Shown here: positions 43,276 to 52,005 of the stretch, piece after piece
How the letters are laid out: each line of letters opens with the position of its first letter
Numbering within the stretch: the stretch's first letter is position 1
Source of the DNA: Hymenobacter sp. BT559
GTDB taxonomy: Bacteria; Bacteroidota; Bacteroidia; Cytophagales; Hymenobacteraceae
Assembly: GCF_016427535.1 (NCBI RefSeq)
Contig: NZ_JAELXV010000006.1
Coordinates: 310,001-374,000 of the forward strand
Direction of reading: 5' to 3'
DNA length: 64,000 nucleotides
The notes under the pieces: model-generated
The model's input: only the letters and a program-made list of their open reading frames with translations
The model's database searches: none
Told to the model about the DNA's origin: nothing
Position numbers and translations under genes: made by a program

Positions 43276-45876
43276 TTATTGGCCTACCAGAAACACAGCA
43301 TTGCCAAACAGCAACTTGCCGCTTTGCCAGAAGGCGCGGAACAGCGGATTGTCGCCTAGGTAGATTACCTGCCCGCGGCCTAGGTCCTGCGCGCCCAGCA
43401 CAAACGTATCGACCAGCTGCGGCTGGGCCTGCTTGCCGGTGAAGCCGGCGGCGTAGCTGTTCTTCTTTATTACCCCCACGTTCCAGCCGCCTTGGGGCAA
43501 GAACTTATACCCTAGGGGATTGCGCACCAAGGCGTAGTACGTGTCGCCATAGCCGAAGGCCAATGGGTGCGAGTTGTCGAGGGCTACGCGGTAGATGCTG
43601 CCCTGGGCCTGCTCCTCGAGGCCGCGGCGCTGGGCATCGCCGTAGCGGCGCAGTGCCTTATATGGATTGGCGCGGGCGGTTTTGCCGGTGGTGGTGCTGT
43701 CGCTGGCAGGGCGAGTTTTTAGTAAGAAGTCGCGCTTATCGGCCAAGAAGCGGGCAGCGCCCTCCATGGCGATGAGCTTGCCGCCGCCGCGCACCCAGGT
43801 TTTGAGGGCGTCGAGGGCGCGCTCGGGGTACACATCGGCGTAGTTGCCATCGGGCAAGATTAGTACGTCGAACTTAGCTAGCGGCACGGTGCTGAGGTAG
43901 TCGGTACCTAGTACTGTGATGGGGTAGCCGAGCTGCTGCTCGAAGAAGTGCCACACCTCGCCAAAGGCTGTGGCATCGGTGCCGGTGCCGGCCACCAGGG
44001 CCACCGTAGGCGCCTTCACCGGGTGCACCGAGCCCGACCCTAGGTCGCTGCCAGTGGCCGAGAAGCCTGACTTCACCGCCTGCACCACAGTGCCCGCCGA
44101 GTCGGCCTGCGCCCGCACCAATTGGTCAAATTTTGGCCCTAGGCCCTCATTACCGGTGCGCGTGATAACGAGCGTGCCCGGCTGATACTTCTGACCTTCG
44201 GCCTCAAACGCTTTTTCGGCGAAGCGCACCTTCACTTTTTGCTGCAGCAAGCGGCTCAGAAAGCGTACGTCTTGCAGGCTGTTCCAGCGGGCCAGGTAGG
44301 CGTAGGGCTTGTCGGCAGTGGCGGCGCTGCCCTTCACCATAGCGGGTGCGGGGGTAGCGCTGTTGGCGGCCAGTTGGCCGGGTAGGGCGTAGGCCTTCAC
44401 CCCGAAGGAGTAGGGCAAGGCCCAGGCCGTGATGTCGTAGGTCAAGGAGTCTTCGAGCTTGGGGCGCGGCTCGAACAGCACCTTCACTAGCGTAGACTTG
44501 GGCTGGTACATGCTTACTACGATGTCGCGAGGCTCGATTTGCACCGTTTCCGTCTTGTTCGACAAGTAGCTGAAACCTTTAGTCTTGACTTGCTTGGGCG
44601 CGAAGCCGTACTTGATTTCCTGGCGGTCGAGGTACTGCGTGAAGTTGCGCAGCTGGCCAGGGTCGTTACCGGCCGCGATAACGAAGGTTTTGTACTCGCC
44701 ACCAGGCTTGGTCTTGGCCGTAGTGAAGTAGGTTTGAAACTCGCGTAGCAGCTCGTCGTGGTGCTCGGCGGTGGCCTGAATGGTGGCGCGGCTGGCGGCG
44801 TGGTGGTGCGCAATGCGCTGGGTCAGGGTCAGCGTGTCGCCATCGGTGCGGCCGTAGCGCAGGCCGGCGGCCCCGCCCCCACCCTGCTCGTAGGTCATGC
44901 CGATGGCCCCATTGAAGCTGGGCCAGGTGTCGCCATAGGTCGGGGCAAACAGGTCGTAGACTTCGCGGGTGAAATAGAGCCAATTATTCTTGTCAAATAC
45001 CTTCTCGTTGTAATCGCCAATCACGCCCTGAAACTTGCGTTGAAACGGCGTGATGTCGGCGTGAAACGGCTTGGCGGCCGGCGAGAAGTAATACGAGTTA
45101 TTGGGCCCCATCTCGTGGAAGTCGGCGTGCACGGCCGGCATCCACTGGGTGTAGAGGGCAATGCGCTGGCGGCTTTCCTGCTGGGTTTGCCAGGCCCAGT
45201 CGCGATTTAAGTCGAAGTAATAGTGGTTATAACGGCCGCCGGGCCAGGGCTCGCGGTGCTCCCAGGAGTAGGGCGAGGCGTTGGGCGTCTGGTTGTGCAC
45301 GCGATTGTACCAGTTCACGTAGCGGTCGTGGCCGTCGGGGTTCACGCAGGGGTCAATAAGCACTACCGTGTTTTGCAGCCACTTTTGCACCTCGGCGTCG
45401 TTGGCATTACCTAGGTCGTAAAGTACCTGCATCACGGCCTCCGAGCTCACGGCCTCGTTGCCGTGCACGTTGTAGCTGAGCCAGGCCACGGCGGGCAACT
45501 GGCGGCTGGCAGTGCCACTTTCGAGGCTAGCCAAGCGGCGGTTGTTGTGGGCTATTTCGCCGAGCTTACTAAAGTTCTCTTTGCTAGCCACTTCTACTAC
45601 TTGCAGCGGGCGGTGCTCGTAGGTTTGGCCGTAGCGCACCAGCTTCATTTGGCCGGGCGAGTGGGCCACTACGTGGGCGGCGTAGCGGTTCACGTCGGCC
45701 TGCGGCGTAAAGCGCGTGCCCAGCTCATACCCCAGAAATTGCGCCGGCGTGAGCAGCGGCCCAGCCGCATCGGCGGCCGTGGTTTGGGCGTGGCCACCTA
45801 GGGCGGTGAGCAGGCCCGCCGCTGCAAAAAGTCGTGAAAAAACCCGTTGTGTGTTCGTAGTAGTGCGTCGTATCAT
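43276..45876 (-). CDS. Secreted M14 zinc carboxypeptidase-like protein
   Basis: This protein has about 866 residues from ATG 45876. An N-terminal signal peptide (LFAAAGLLTALGGHAQ) is followed by an M14 peptidase domain with the zinc motif HGNE (His138, Glu141 in NVHGNEAVSSE). A second zinc His lies in AVHADFHEMG, and the catalytic Glu is probably in TYEQGGGG. The C-terminal half (from about residue 600) is a second domain resembling the class I amidotransferase-like fold (ILPDGNYADVYPERALDAL). No T9SS tail is seen. It stands alone, and a short inverted repeat overlaps its start. Confidence 0.92.
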   Translation of the reverse strand: MIRRTTTNTQRVFSRLFAAAGLLTALGGHAQTTAADAAGPLLTPAQFLGYELGTRFTPQADVNRYAAHVVAHSPGQMKLVRYGQTYEHRPLQVVEVASKENFSKLGEIAHNNRRLASLESGTASRQLPAVAWLSYNVHGNEAVSSEAVMQVLYDLGNANDAEVQKWLQNTVVLIDPCVNPDGHDRYVNWYNRVHNQTPNASPYSWEHREPWPGGRYNHYYFDLNRDWAWQTQQESRQRIALYTQWMPAVHADFHEMGPNNSYYFSPAAKPFHADITPFQRKFQGVIGDYNEKVFDKNNWLYFTREVYDLFAPTYGDTWPSFNGAIGMTYEQGGGGAAGLRYGRTDGDTLTLTQRIAHHHAASRATIQATAEHHDELLREFQTYFTTAKTKPGGEYKTFVIAAGNDPGQLRNFTQYLDRQEIKYGFAPKQVKTKGFSYLSNKTETVQIEPRDIVVSMYQPKSTLVKVLFEPRPKLEDSLTYDITAWALPYSFGVKAYALPGQLAANSATPAPAMVKGSAATADKPYAYLARWNSLQDVRFLSRLLQQKVKVRFAEKAFEAEGQKYQPGTLVITRTGNEGLGPKFDQLVRAQADSAGTVVQAVKSGFSATGSDLGSGSVHPVKAPTVALVAGTGTDATAFGEVWHFFEQQLGYPITVLGTDYLSTVPLAKFDVLILPDGNYADVYPERALDALKTWVRGGGKLIAMEGAARFLADKRDFLLKTRPASDSTTTGKTARANPYKALRRYGDAQRRGLEEQAQGSIYRVALDNSHPLAFGYGDTYYALVRNPLGYKFLPQGGWNVGVIKKNSYAAGFTGKQAQPQLVDTFVLGAQDLGRGQVIYLGDNPLFRAFWQSGKLLFGNAVFLVGQ

Positions 45877-45949
45877 GTAGGAGCAACGGCTTTTTAAGCC
45901 AAGGTTAAGAGCGCAATAACGCACGCGCCCCTGGCTATTCCTACATGAT
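45873..45949. promoter_or_regulatory. Inverted repeat overlapping the M14 start codon
   Basis: The 11-base arms ATCATGTAGGA (45873-45883) and TCCTACATGAT (45939-45949) are perfectly complementary. The left arm contains the start codon of the M14 gene on the minus strand. It could be an operator or a leader hairpin that hides the start codon; I have no other evidence. Confidence 0.45.
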
Positions 45950-46063
45950 TGCTCGTGGTATAAGCAAGACTTTTCCTTGATAAAGCCAGCCTAAGCGTCA
46001 GCCGTTACCGCTGTGGTAGCTGTTACTAAGTCCTCTTACTACTTGCCCTAGGTAAGCGGCAGC

Positions 46064-47365
46064 TTACATTTTGTGGCCTTGCAATTCGGCCAGCGCTTCT
46101 TGCGCCTCTTGGCGGCGGCGGCGGTTCTTCTTCGAGTTTTTCTGCTCGTCTTCGGTGGCTTTGGTGTAGCGGGCGGGCGGCGCGCCGGGGGGCGGGCCAG
46201 CGGCGAAATACGCTATGATATTCTGCTGCAGCGCAGGCGTGAGGTGCTCAAACTTGCGCTTGCGCAGCTCGCGCAACAGCTCGTCGTAAGTCACATCGGC
46301 CAGGATGTAATCAGTGGGGTGGGTCGGCTTGCCGGTATCTAGGTTGGTGTTGGGCACCCTAGGGGCAAGGGCGGCGGTGTCGGTGGGCTGCGCCACCGTG
46401 AGGGCCCGAAAGCTGGCCAGCGAGGCGCTGTAGCTCTTATGAAACTGGGCGACATCTTTGGTAGCCGGCACCTTAAACCGGTACACGCGCAACGGCCCCA
46501 CCTTGGGCAGAATATTGAGAATGCCCGAGAGCAGCCGCGCCCCAAAGCCGGGCCACTCATACTCCTTGCCATACTCGCGCCGAAACTTGCGGCGGTTGGT
46601 GTGGTACACGTAGTCGCGGCGCCGGGCCGTAGGGCTGGCTTTGTGTATCTCGTCGCGCTGGTTGTGCCAGGCGGCGCGCGCCGCCGCGGGCAGCAGCTGA
46701 TTGACGGCCAGCCGAAACGCGCCAATACTAGCGTCTACGTTAAACAATACCTGCCCCAGCTCTAGGCCGTAGGTTTGGCGGAAGGCCCGCTCTAGCAGCA
46801 CCTTCTCGACGCGAAAGCCGATGTACTTGTGGTACTCCTGCGAGCGGTAGCGCCCTGCGGCTATCTGCACCACATCAAACGAAAACTCGACTTCGGTGTG
46901 GTTGATGGGCGCCTGCTCGTACGTCACCACAGGGCCAAATTCGGCCTTTTTTTCGGGGTAGGTATTGGGCAGCACTAGGTTGGTGGCCTCGGGGTGACCC
47001 TCGTTGTCGGAGGCGTAGTGCGCCAAGGCACCTAGGGCAAAGGCATACTCGTTGCGGTTGCGGGCCCCGCGCAGCAGATTACGGACGAAATCGCCCGAGC
47101 GCACGTAGTGGGTCAGGTTAGTGAATAGGCTGGCCCCCAGGGGGTAATAGCCCATGTCCTGGATGATGGCTCCACCATAGGCATAGCTCTTAGCCTCAGT
47201 TTGCTGGTCGGGCGTAGCGCCGGGGTAGCGCCGCTGCAGCAGCGGCAGTAGGCTTTTGTCCCAGGTCGAGTCGATGAGAGACTGGTGCGTGAGCACCGAA
47301 TACGCCGCCGCCGGGGCCGCCGGGGCCAGCAGCATCAGCAGGAGCAAAAGGCGAAACAGGCGCAT
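46064..47365 (-). CDS. Zinc-dependent phospholipase C family protein, copy 2
   Basis: This 433-residue protein has a signal peptide (LFRLLLLLMLLAPAAPAAAYS). The domain starts YSVLTHQSLIDSTWD, with the His expected as a zinc ligand, then AYGGAIIQDMGYYP, and FALGALAHYASDNEGHPEA, which contains the HYxxD/E-type metal site. This is the zinc_dep_PLPC family. Here Asp of the paralogue's HYAAD has become Ser-Asp, but His remains. The Arg-rich C-terminal half is poorly conserved. The upstream gene is its paralogue. Confidence 0.85.
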   Translation of the reverse strand: MRLFRLLLLLMLLAPAAPAAAYSVLTHQSLIDSTWDKSLLPLLQRRYPGATPDQQTEAKSYAYGGAIIQDMGYYPLGASLFTNLTHYVRSGDFVRNLLRGARNRNEYAFALGALAHYASDNEGHPEATNLVLPNTYPEKKAEFGPVVTYEQAPINHTEVEFSFDVVQIAAGRYRSQEYHKYIGFRVEKVLLERAFRQTYGLELGQVLFNVDASIGAFRLAVNQLLPAAARAAWHNQRDEIHKASPTARRRDYVYHTNRRKFRREYGKEYEWPGFGARLLSGILNILPKVGPLRVYRFKVPATKDVAQFHKSYSASLASFRALTVAQPTDTAALAPRVPNTNLDTGKPTHPTDYILADVTYDELLRELRKRKFEHLTPALQQNIIAYFAAGPPPGAPPARYTKATEDEQKNSKKNRRRRQEAQEALAELQGHKM

Positions 47366-47413
47366 GGCAGCAAGGGCAAAAGCGAGTGGGCGGACTTGAT
47401 TGGCGGCAGCGGT

Positions 47414-48688
47414 TTATAGCTTCAGGGCGCGCAGCTTGGCCACTGCTTCCAAGGTTTCGCGGCGCTTTTCCTTCTCCTTCTCGTCTTTGTCAACGGGCCC
47501 TTTCGAAATGGCCGCGCTATTGAAAAACGCCAGAATATCTTGCTGCATCGTGGCCGTTACCTGCTTAAAATCGTCCTTGGCCAACTCGCGCACCCACTCG
47601 CCGTAGGTGCGGTCGGCGAGCGGATACTCGCCTATCTTGGTGGGGTGGCCGGTGTCAAAGTCCACGTTAGGCATGTGCGAGGCCTGGCCTTGGGTAGCGG
47701 TTTGCCGGCTCAGCAGCAGGGCGTAGTTCACCACCGATTCGTGGAAGCTTTGGCTGAAAATGCGCTGAGCTTCGGGCGTGGGCGCAATAAACTTCAATGA
47801 CTTCAGCTTACCCACTTTCGGCAGAATCTGAATGACGCCGGCCAGAATGCGCGCCCCGAAACCCGGCCGCTCGTACTGCGTGCCGTACTGCGCCTCAAAT
47901 TTGCTTTTGCTTTCCTTATAAATGTAGTCGCGGCGCCGGATGCGCCGGTTCACCGTGCGCAGCTCGTGCCTGTTGGCGCGCCAGGCGGCCCGGCTAGCTA
48001 GCGGAATAAGGTTACGCACCGCAAAGCGGTACGAGCCAATGGCTAGGTCCTTGTTCAGCACTATCTGCTTCAAGTGCAGCCCGTAGGTTTGCACAAAGGC
48101 CCGCTCCAGCAAGTCCTCGCTCACCTTAAAGCCAATGAAGTCGTGGTAGGCCGCCGTGCGGTAGCGGCCCGCGGCGAGCTGCGTCACGTCGAAGGCAAAC
48201 TCGGTGCGGCCGTGGGCGATGGGGTCTTGCTCGTAGGTGACGACAGGGCCATACTTCTTCTTCAATTCTGGAAACAGCAGCGGCACCGATTTATTGATGC
48301 CTACCTCGTGCCCGTAGATGTCGGCCGCGTAGTGCGCCAGGGCACCTAGGGCAAAAGCGTACTCGTTGCGGTCCTTGGCGCCCTTGAGTAGGTTTTCGAC
48401 AAAGTCGCCCGAACGCACGTAGTGAGCCAGGTCGGTAAACAGGTGCGAGCCAAATGGATAATAGCCCATGTCCTGCATAATGGAGCCGCCGTAGGCATAA
48501 GCCTTCGCATCGCGCAGCTCATCGGGCGTGCCCCCCGGAAAGCGCCGCTCTAGCGTCGGCTTGATGTACGGAGCCCAGCACGAGTCGATATTGGCCTGGT
48601 GACTCAGCACGGAGTAGGCCTGCGCGGGCCGGGCGGCCAGCACCAGCCAGCTCAGCAGCGCCCCAATGAAAAAGCGTAGTAAATGCAC
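47414..48688 (-). CDS. Zinc-dependent phospholipase C family protein, copy 1
   Basis: This 424-residue protein shares most of its N-terminal 200 residues with the downstream gene: YSVLSHQANIDSCW, AYGGSIMQDMGYYPFG, EYAFALGALAHYAADIYGHE. The signal peptide is MHLLRFFIGALLSWLVLAARPAQA. The two genes are tandem paralogues with a 48-base gap and are likely cotranscribed. Activity on phospholipids is inferred from the family name only. Confidence 0.87.
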   Translation of the reverse strand: MHLLRFFIGALLSWLVLAARPAQAYSVLSHQANIDSCWAPYIKPTLERRFPGGTPDELRDAKAYAYGGSIMQDMGYYPFGSHLFTDLAHYVRSGDFVENLLKGAKDRNEYAFALGALAHYAADIYGHEVGINKSVPLLFPELKKKYGPVVTYEQDPIAHGRTEFAFDVTQLAAGRYRTAAYHDFIGFKVSEDLLERAFVQTYGLHLKQIVLNKDLAIGSYRFAVRNLIPLASRAAWRANRHELRTVNRRIRRRDYIYKESKSKFEAQYGTQYERPGFGARILAGVIQILPKVGKLKSLKFIAPTPEAQRIFSQSFHESVVNYALLLSRQTATQGQASHMPNVDFDTGHPTKIGEYPLADRTYGEWVRELAKDDFKQVTATMQQDILAFFNSAAISKGPVDKDEKEKEKRRETLEAVAKLRALKL

Positions 48689-48781
48689 GGAAAGAAGAGC
48701 GAAAGAAGCGGTGTAAGCAACCTCAACGGTGGAGTTAGGTTTCGCGTTACTTTGCTATATTCTGCGCATTTTTATCCTACC

Positions 48782-49897
48782 TCAGGGCTGCTCGGGAGGT
48801 GCGCCCAGGGTGGCTGCCACCGGCCACGCCGAGCTGCGAAATGCCACCGTACGCAGCCCTAGGGCCGGGAAAGGCGGCGTGGGCGGCAGCAGCATCGGCT
48901 GGGCTAGGTCGGTCGTGAGGGCTTCGCCCACGGTGCGCACCGCCCCGGCCGGCACGCCCAGCCGCGCCAACTCGTGCAGCAGAGCCCAGCCGTTGAGCTC
49001 GGCTATGCGCATCAGCAGCAACTCTTCGAGGGCGGCACGGTGGCGCACCCGCGCCGGGTTGGTGCCGAAGCGTGGCTCATCGGCCCAATGCGGGCGCTGC
49101 AGCACTTGGCACAAGGTGCGAAACTGCGCGTCGGTGCCCACCGCCAGCACCAGCCGCTGGCCATCGGCGGCGCGGTACACGGTGCCGTAGGGCACAATGC
49201 CAGGGTGGCCCGAGCCCAGCGGCACGGGGTCATGACCGGTCGTGAGCCAGGTGGCCCCTTGGTTGGCCAGCGAGGCCAAGGCGCTATCAAACAAACTGAC
49301 CTCAACCAGGCACCCTAGGCCGGTGCGCTCGCGCTGATACAGAGCCGTGAGGATGCCTTCCTTAAGCTGATGCGCCGCAAAAAGGTCGATAAAAGCTACT
49401 GGCATTTTCTGCGGCGGGTCGTGCGGGCTAGCCGCATTGAGGTGCATAAAGCCCGTTTCGGCCTGTAGCACGGCATCGTAGCCCACTCGGGTATAGCCCG
49501 GCCCATAGCCCGTAAGCTGCGCATAAATAAGCCTTGGATTAATGGCGGCCAGTGTGGCATAGTCTACGCCCAGCTTGGCAGCGTCGCCGGGTTTGTAGCT
49601 GGCGAGCAGCACATCGGCCACGCGGGCTAATTGGCGTAGTTCGGCCTGGGCAGCGGGCTGCGTGAGGTCGAGCGCCTTGGCTTGCTTGCCCCAATTAGAC
49701 GAGGCGAAATAAGCCGATACCGAGCTGTCGGGGTCATCGCCGGGCACGCGCCAAGTGCGCGTTACGTCGCCACCTAGGGGCTCTATTTTGAGTACGTCGG
49801 CCCCAAGCTCAGCAAAAAACTGCCCCACCTGGGGGCCGGCCAGCACGGCGGCCAGCTCCAATACGCGCAGGCCAGCGAAGGGAAGCGAAAGTGCCAT
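48782..49897 (-). CDS. CaiB/BaiF family CoA transferase
   Basis: This protein has about 372 residues from ATG 49897 (MALSLPFAGLRVLELAAVLAGP); the frame from 50068 overlaps the ABC gene and is rejected. The family pattern is clear: the start VLELAAVLAGPQVGQFFAEL, the nucleophilic-Asp region VAFIDLFAAHQLKEG, and IYAQLTGYG. It transfers CoA between carboxylic acids (family III), usually in beta-oxidation or carnitine-type metabolism. The substrate is unknown. It lies downstream of the ABC module on the same strand. Confidence 0.9.
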   Translation of the reverse strand: MALSLPFAGLRVLELAAVLAGPQVGQFFAELGADVLKIEPLGGDVTRTWRVPGDDPDSSVSAYFASSNWGKQAKALDLTQPAAQAELRQLARVADVLLASYKPGDAAKLGVDYATLAAINPRLIYAQLTGYGPGYTRVGYDAVLQAETGFMHLNAASPHDPPQKMPVAFIDLFAAHQLKEGILTALYQRERTGLGCLVEVSLFDSALASLANQGATWLTTGHDPVPLGSGHPGIVPYGTVYRAADGQRLVLAVGTDAQFRTLCQVLQRPHWADEPRFGTNPARVRHRAALEELLLMRIAELNGWALLHELARLGVPAGAVRTVGEALTTDLAQPMLLPPTPPFPALGLRTVAFRSSAWPVAATLGAPPEQP

Positions 49898-49976
49898 AGG
49901 GATAGGTGTAGCTGAAAAATACCTACGCAAGTTGGCAGCGCGCGGCCGGGCGCGAGCCCTAGGACCCCTCCTGCCC

Positions 49977-50669
49977 CTAGGCCAGTAGGTAGCCGTACTC
50001 CACCAACTCGTCCCGAAAGTTGGGCCCGAGTTGCAGCAGGCGGCCTTGCTGTAGTAGGTACACCACATCGCACAGCGGCAGCAGCTCGGCGTAGCGGTGG
50101 TCGGTCAGTAGCAAGCCTTTGCGCTGGCGGGCCTGCTGTAGGGCGGCCCCTAGGGCTTCTACGTGCACCGGCATGATGCCCGTGAATGGCTCATCAAACA
50201 GCGAGAAGGCGGTGTTGGCATGTAGTAGCAACAGCACTTGCCACAGCCGCGCCGAACCGCCCGATAGCTCACCTAGGTGGCAGTCGAGCTGGGCCGGCAG
50301 CTCCGGGAAGCCCGCGCTGGCCGCCAGCGGGTCTACGCCCAGCAGCCGAGCGGCCCGGCGCAGCGTGAGGCCAGCCGGCAGCAACGGTGCCTGCGGCAAG
50401 TAATTGAGCAAGCCCGGCGTTTGGAAAGCAGGCACCACGCGGCGGCCATCTACGCGCACCGAAGCATCGGGCACCGCGCGGGCGCCAAATATTGCCTGTA
50501 GCAACGTTGATTTGCCGCTGCCGTTGCGCCCCAATAGCCCCACGATTTGGCCGGTTTGCACGCGCAGGTAGATGCTAGCTAAAATTTGCCGGCCGTCGAA
50601 GGCGACGCGGATACCATCGGCTTCCAGCACGTGCGAGCCACTGCCAACGTATTCGTTTTTCAGGCCCAT
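49977..50669 (-). CDS. ABC transporter ATP-binding protein
   Basis: This protein has about 230 residues from ATG 50669 (MGLKNEYVGSGSHVLEADG). The Walker A is LGRNGSGKSTLL, the signature LGELSGGSARLWQVLLLL is slightly atypical, and Walker B is FSLFDEPFTG. The His switch lies in LLLTDHRY. The start overlaps the small membrane gene's stop by 10 bases, so they form a two-gene operon. No classical permease is adjacent, so the partner may be the 116-residue protein or an unlinked gene. Confidence 0.88.
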   Translation of the reverse strand: MGLKNEYVGSGSHVLEADGIRVAFDGRQILASIYLRVQTGQIVGLLGRNGSGKSTLLQAIFGARAVPDASVRVDGRRVVPAFQTPGLLNYLPQAPLLPAGLTLRRAARLLGVDPLAASAGFPELPAQLDCHLGELSGGSARLWQVLLLLHANTAFSLFDEPFTGIMPVHVEALGAALQQARQRKGLLLTDHRYAELLPLCDVVYLLQQGRLLQLGPNFRDELVEYGYLLA

Positions 50670-51010
50670 AACCGCGCTATTACTTGGGCTGCTGCGATAA
50701 ATAAGCTGCCATCGAGCACGGCCACGCCGCCCCACAGCCAGGCGCGCGACAGCCCTAGGTTGTAGTAGAACCAGTACCGCTGCGGGCGCATCTCACTGGC
50801 TAAGTACCACACCGCCAATCCGCTTAGCAGCTTGGCCAGCAGCAGGCCGGCCGACAGGCCGCTTGCCTTTTCCTCGTGCAAGCCTGCCACCTGCATCATT
50901 GCGGGTAGCTGCATCACCAAGAGCAGCGCCGCGCTGATGAGCAGCAGCACCGGCGCCACCTCGCGGTAAAACAGCCATATTCCCCGAAGCCGCGTACCCC
51001 ACACTGCCAT
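50660..51010 (-). CDS. Small three-helix membrane protein, partner of the ABC ATPase
   Basis: This 116-residue protein has about three hydrophobic segments (VLLLISAALLLVMQLPAM, SAGLLLAKLLSGLAVWYLA and AWLWGGVAVLDGSLFIAAA). No family is recognised, and it is far too short for a normal ABC permease. Translation is coupled to the ATPase gene by overlap, which suggests a shared function. Confidence 0.75.
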   Translation of the reverse strand: MAVWGTRLRGIWLFYREVAPVLLLISAALLLVMQLPAMMQVAGLHEEKASGLSAGLLLAKLLSGLAVWYLASEMRPQRYWFYYNLGLSRAWLWGGVAVLDGSLFIAAAQVIARLWA

Positions 51011-51061
51011 ATGATTTAGCTAGTTAAGACAAGCCCAACGCAGCTAGCCACGCCCTAGTAT

Positions 51062-51805
51062 TCAGCTCACTACCCCGGCCCGCGCAAACACCGGAAACAC
51101 TACTTCTCGCTCGCCCGCGCCCCAGAGCCGCGTTAGCTCCTCGGCCACTAGCAGCACCGCATCGGCGCCGTCGTGCTGCCGGGCGTAGTTGGCCACCGCC
51201 GACCATGTGCGCAAGTAGTCCAAAAACCATTCGGCCGACCACTGCTTGCGCACCTCAAACCGCGCCCGGCGCACCCTAGCAAACGGAAATTGCAGCCGGG
51301 CGTATTCATCCAGCACGTGCCAGCGGTTGGCGTCCCAGTAGGGCCCCACGGTTTCGTTGTGGAAATGCAGTAGCAGCGCATCTAGGGCGGGCTCGCCGAT
51401 TTGCACCAGCCCGTAGCCCCACTCGGCCAGCACGGTGCCGGGGCCGGACACCCGGCGCACCTCGGTATGGTAGGCCGGCAGGTCGAACCAGTGCACGGCT
51501 TGCGCCACCGTTATCAGGTCGAAGCGCTCGTCAGGGAAAGGCGTATGCTCAGCCGTAGCTACTTGGTAGTGCACATTGGGCAGCGCGGGCGCCTGGGCCA
51601 GCTGGTTGGCGCTGAGGTCCGTAGCTTCTACTTCCTGGAAGTGCTGTGCCAGCACAGCCGCAACTTGGCCGTTGCCGGTGGCGCAGTCCCAGGCGCGCAG
51701 GCGGCCGGCCACCTGCGGCAATAACCAGGCGTAGAGTTCGGACGGGTAATCAATACGATAGCGGGCGTACTGGGCAGCCTGGGCAGAGAAACGGTCGAGT
51801 GACAT
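51062..51805 (-). CDS. SAM-dependent methyltransferase (UbiE/BioC-like)
   Basis: This protein has about 247 residues from ATG 51805 (MSLDRFSAQAAQYARYRIDYP). The motif I is AWDCATGNGQVAAVLAQH; Gly-Asn-Gly replaces the usual Gly-x-Gly. The segment FDLITVAQAVHWFDLPAYHTE is the family's post-I region with the characteristic VHWF. These motifs fit the methyltransferase 11/25 group near BioC and trans-aconitate methyltransferase. Substrate unknown. Confidence 0.88.
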   Translation of the reverse strand: MSLDRFSAQAAQYARYRIDYPSELYAWLLPQVAGRLRAWDCATGNGQVAAVLAQHFQEVEATDLSANQLAQAPALPNVHYQVATAEHTPFPDERFDLITVAQAVHWFDLPAYHTEVRRVSGPGTVLAEWGYGLVQIGEPALDALLLHFHNETVGPYWDANRWHVLDEYARLQFPFARVRRARFEVRKQWSAEWFLDYLRTWSAVANYARQHDGADAVLLVAEELTRLWGAGEREVVFPVFARAGVVS

Positions 51806-51844
51806 GGCAGTGAAGGTAGGCAATAGCTGGGCACTTATTCCGTG

Positions 51845-51852
51845 TACCTTTG
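51845..51852 (+). promoter_or_regulatory. -7 promoter box of the DEAD-box gene
   Basis: TACCTTTG matches TAnnTTTG, about 154 bases upstream of the TTG start at 52006. This predicts a long 5' leader. Confidence 0.5.
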
Positions 51853-52005
51853 TTGGTAGTTGTCAGGATGTAGTTGTTCGGTGTCGGTGTAAAAAACGCT
51901 TGACTACTACCTAATACCCATCCGCAGACAACTACTACTATAAGCGGTTCGCTGACCAGGACTTAAAAGGTCAGCCCCTATTCTTTCACTTTACCAGCTG
52001 AACCT
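51853..52005 (+). promoter_or_regulatory. Structured 5' leader of the DEAD-box gene
   Basis: The leader contains GCTGACC/GGTCAGC (51951-51957 with 51969-51975) and TAGTTGT/ACAACTA (51871-51877 with 51928-51934), both perfect. Long leaders regulate cold-shock helicases such as E. coli deaD. The function here is inferred. Confidence 0.4.

Noticed and set aside
43276..51010. The M14, PLC and ABC genes as one degradation gene cluster
   Set aside because: Gaps, the intervening CoA transferase and lack of shared motifs give no evidence of a single system.
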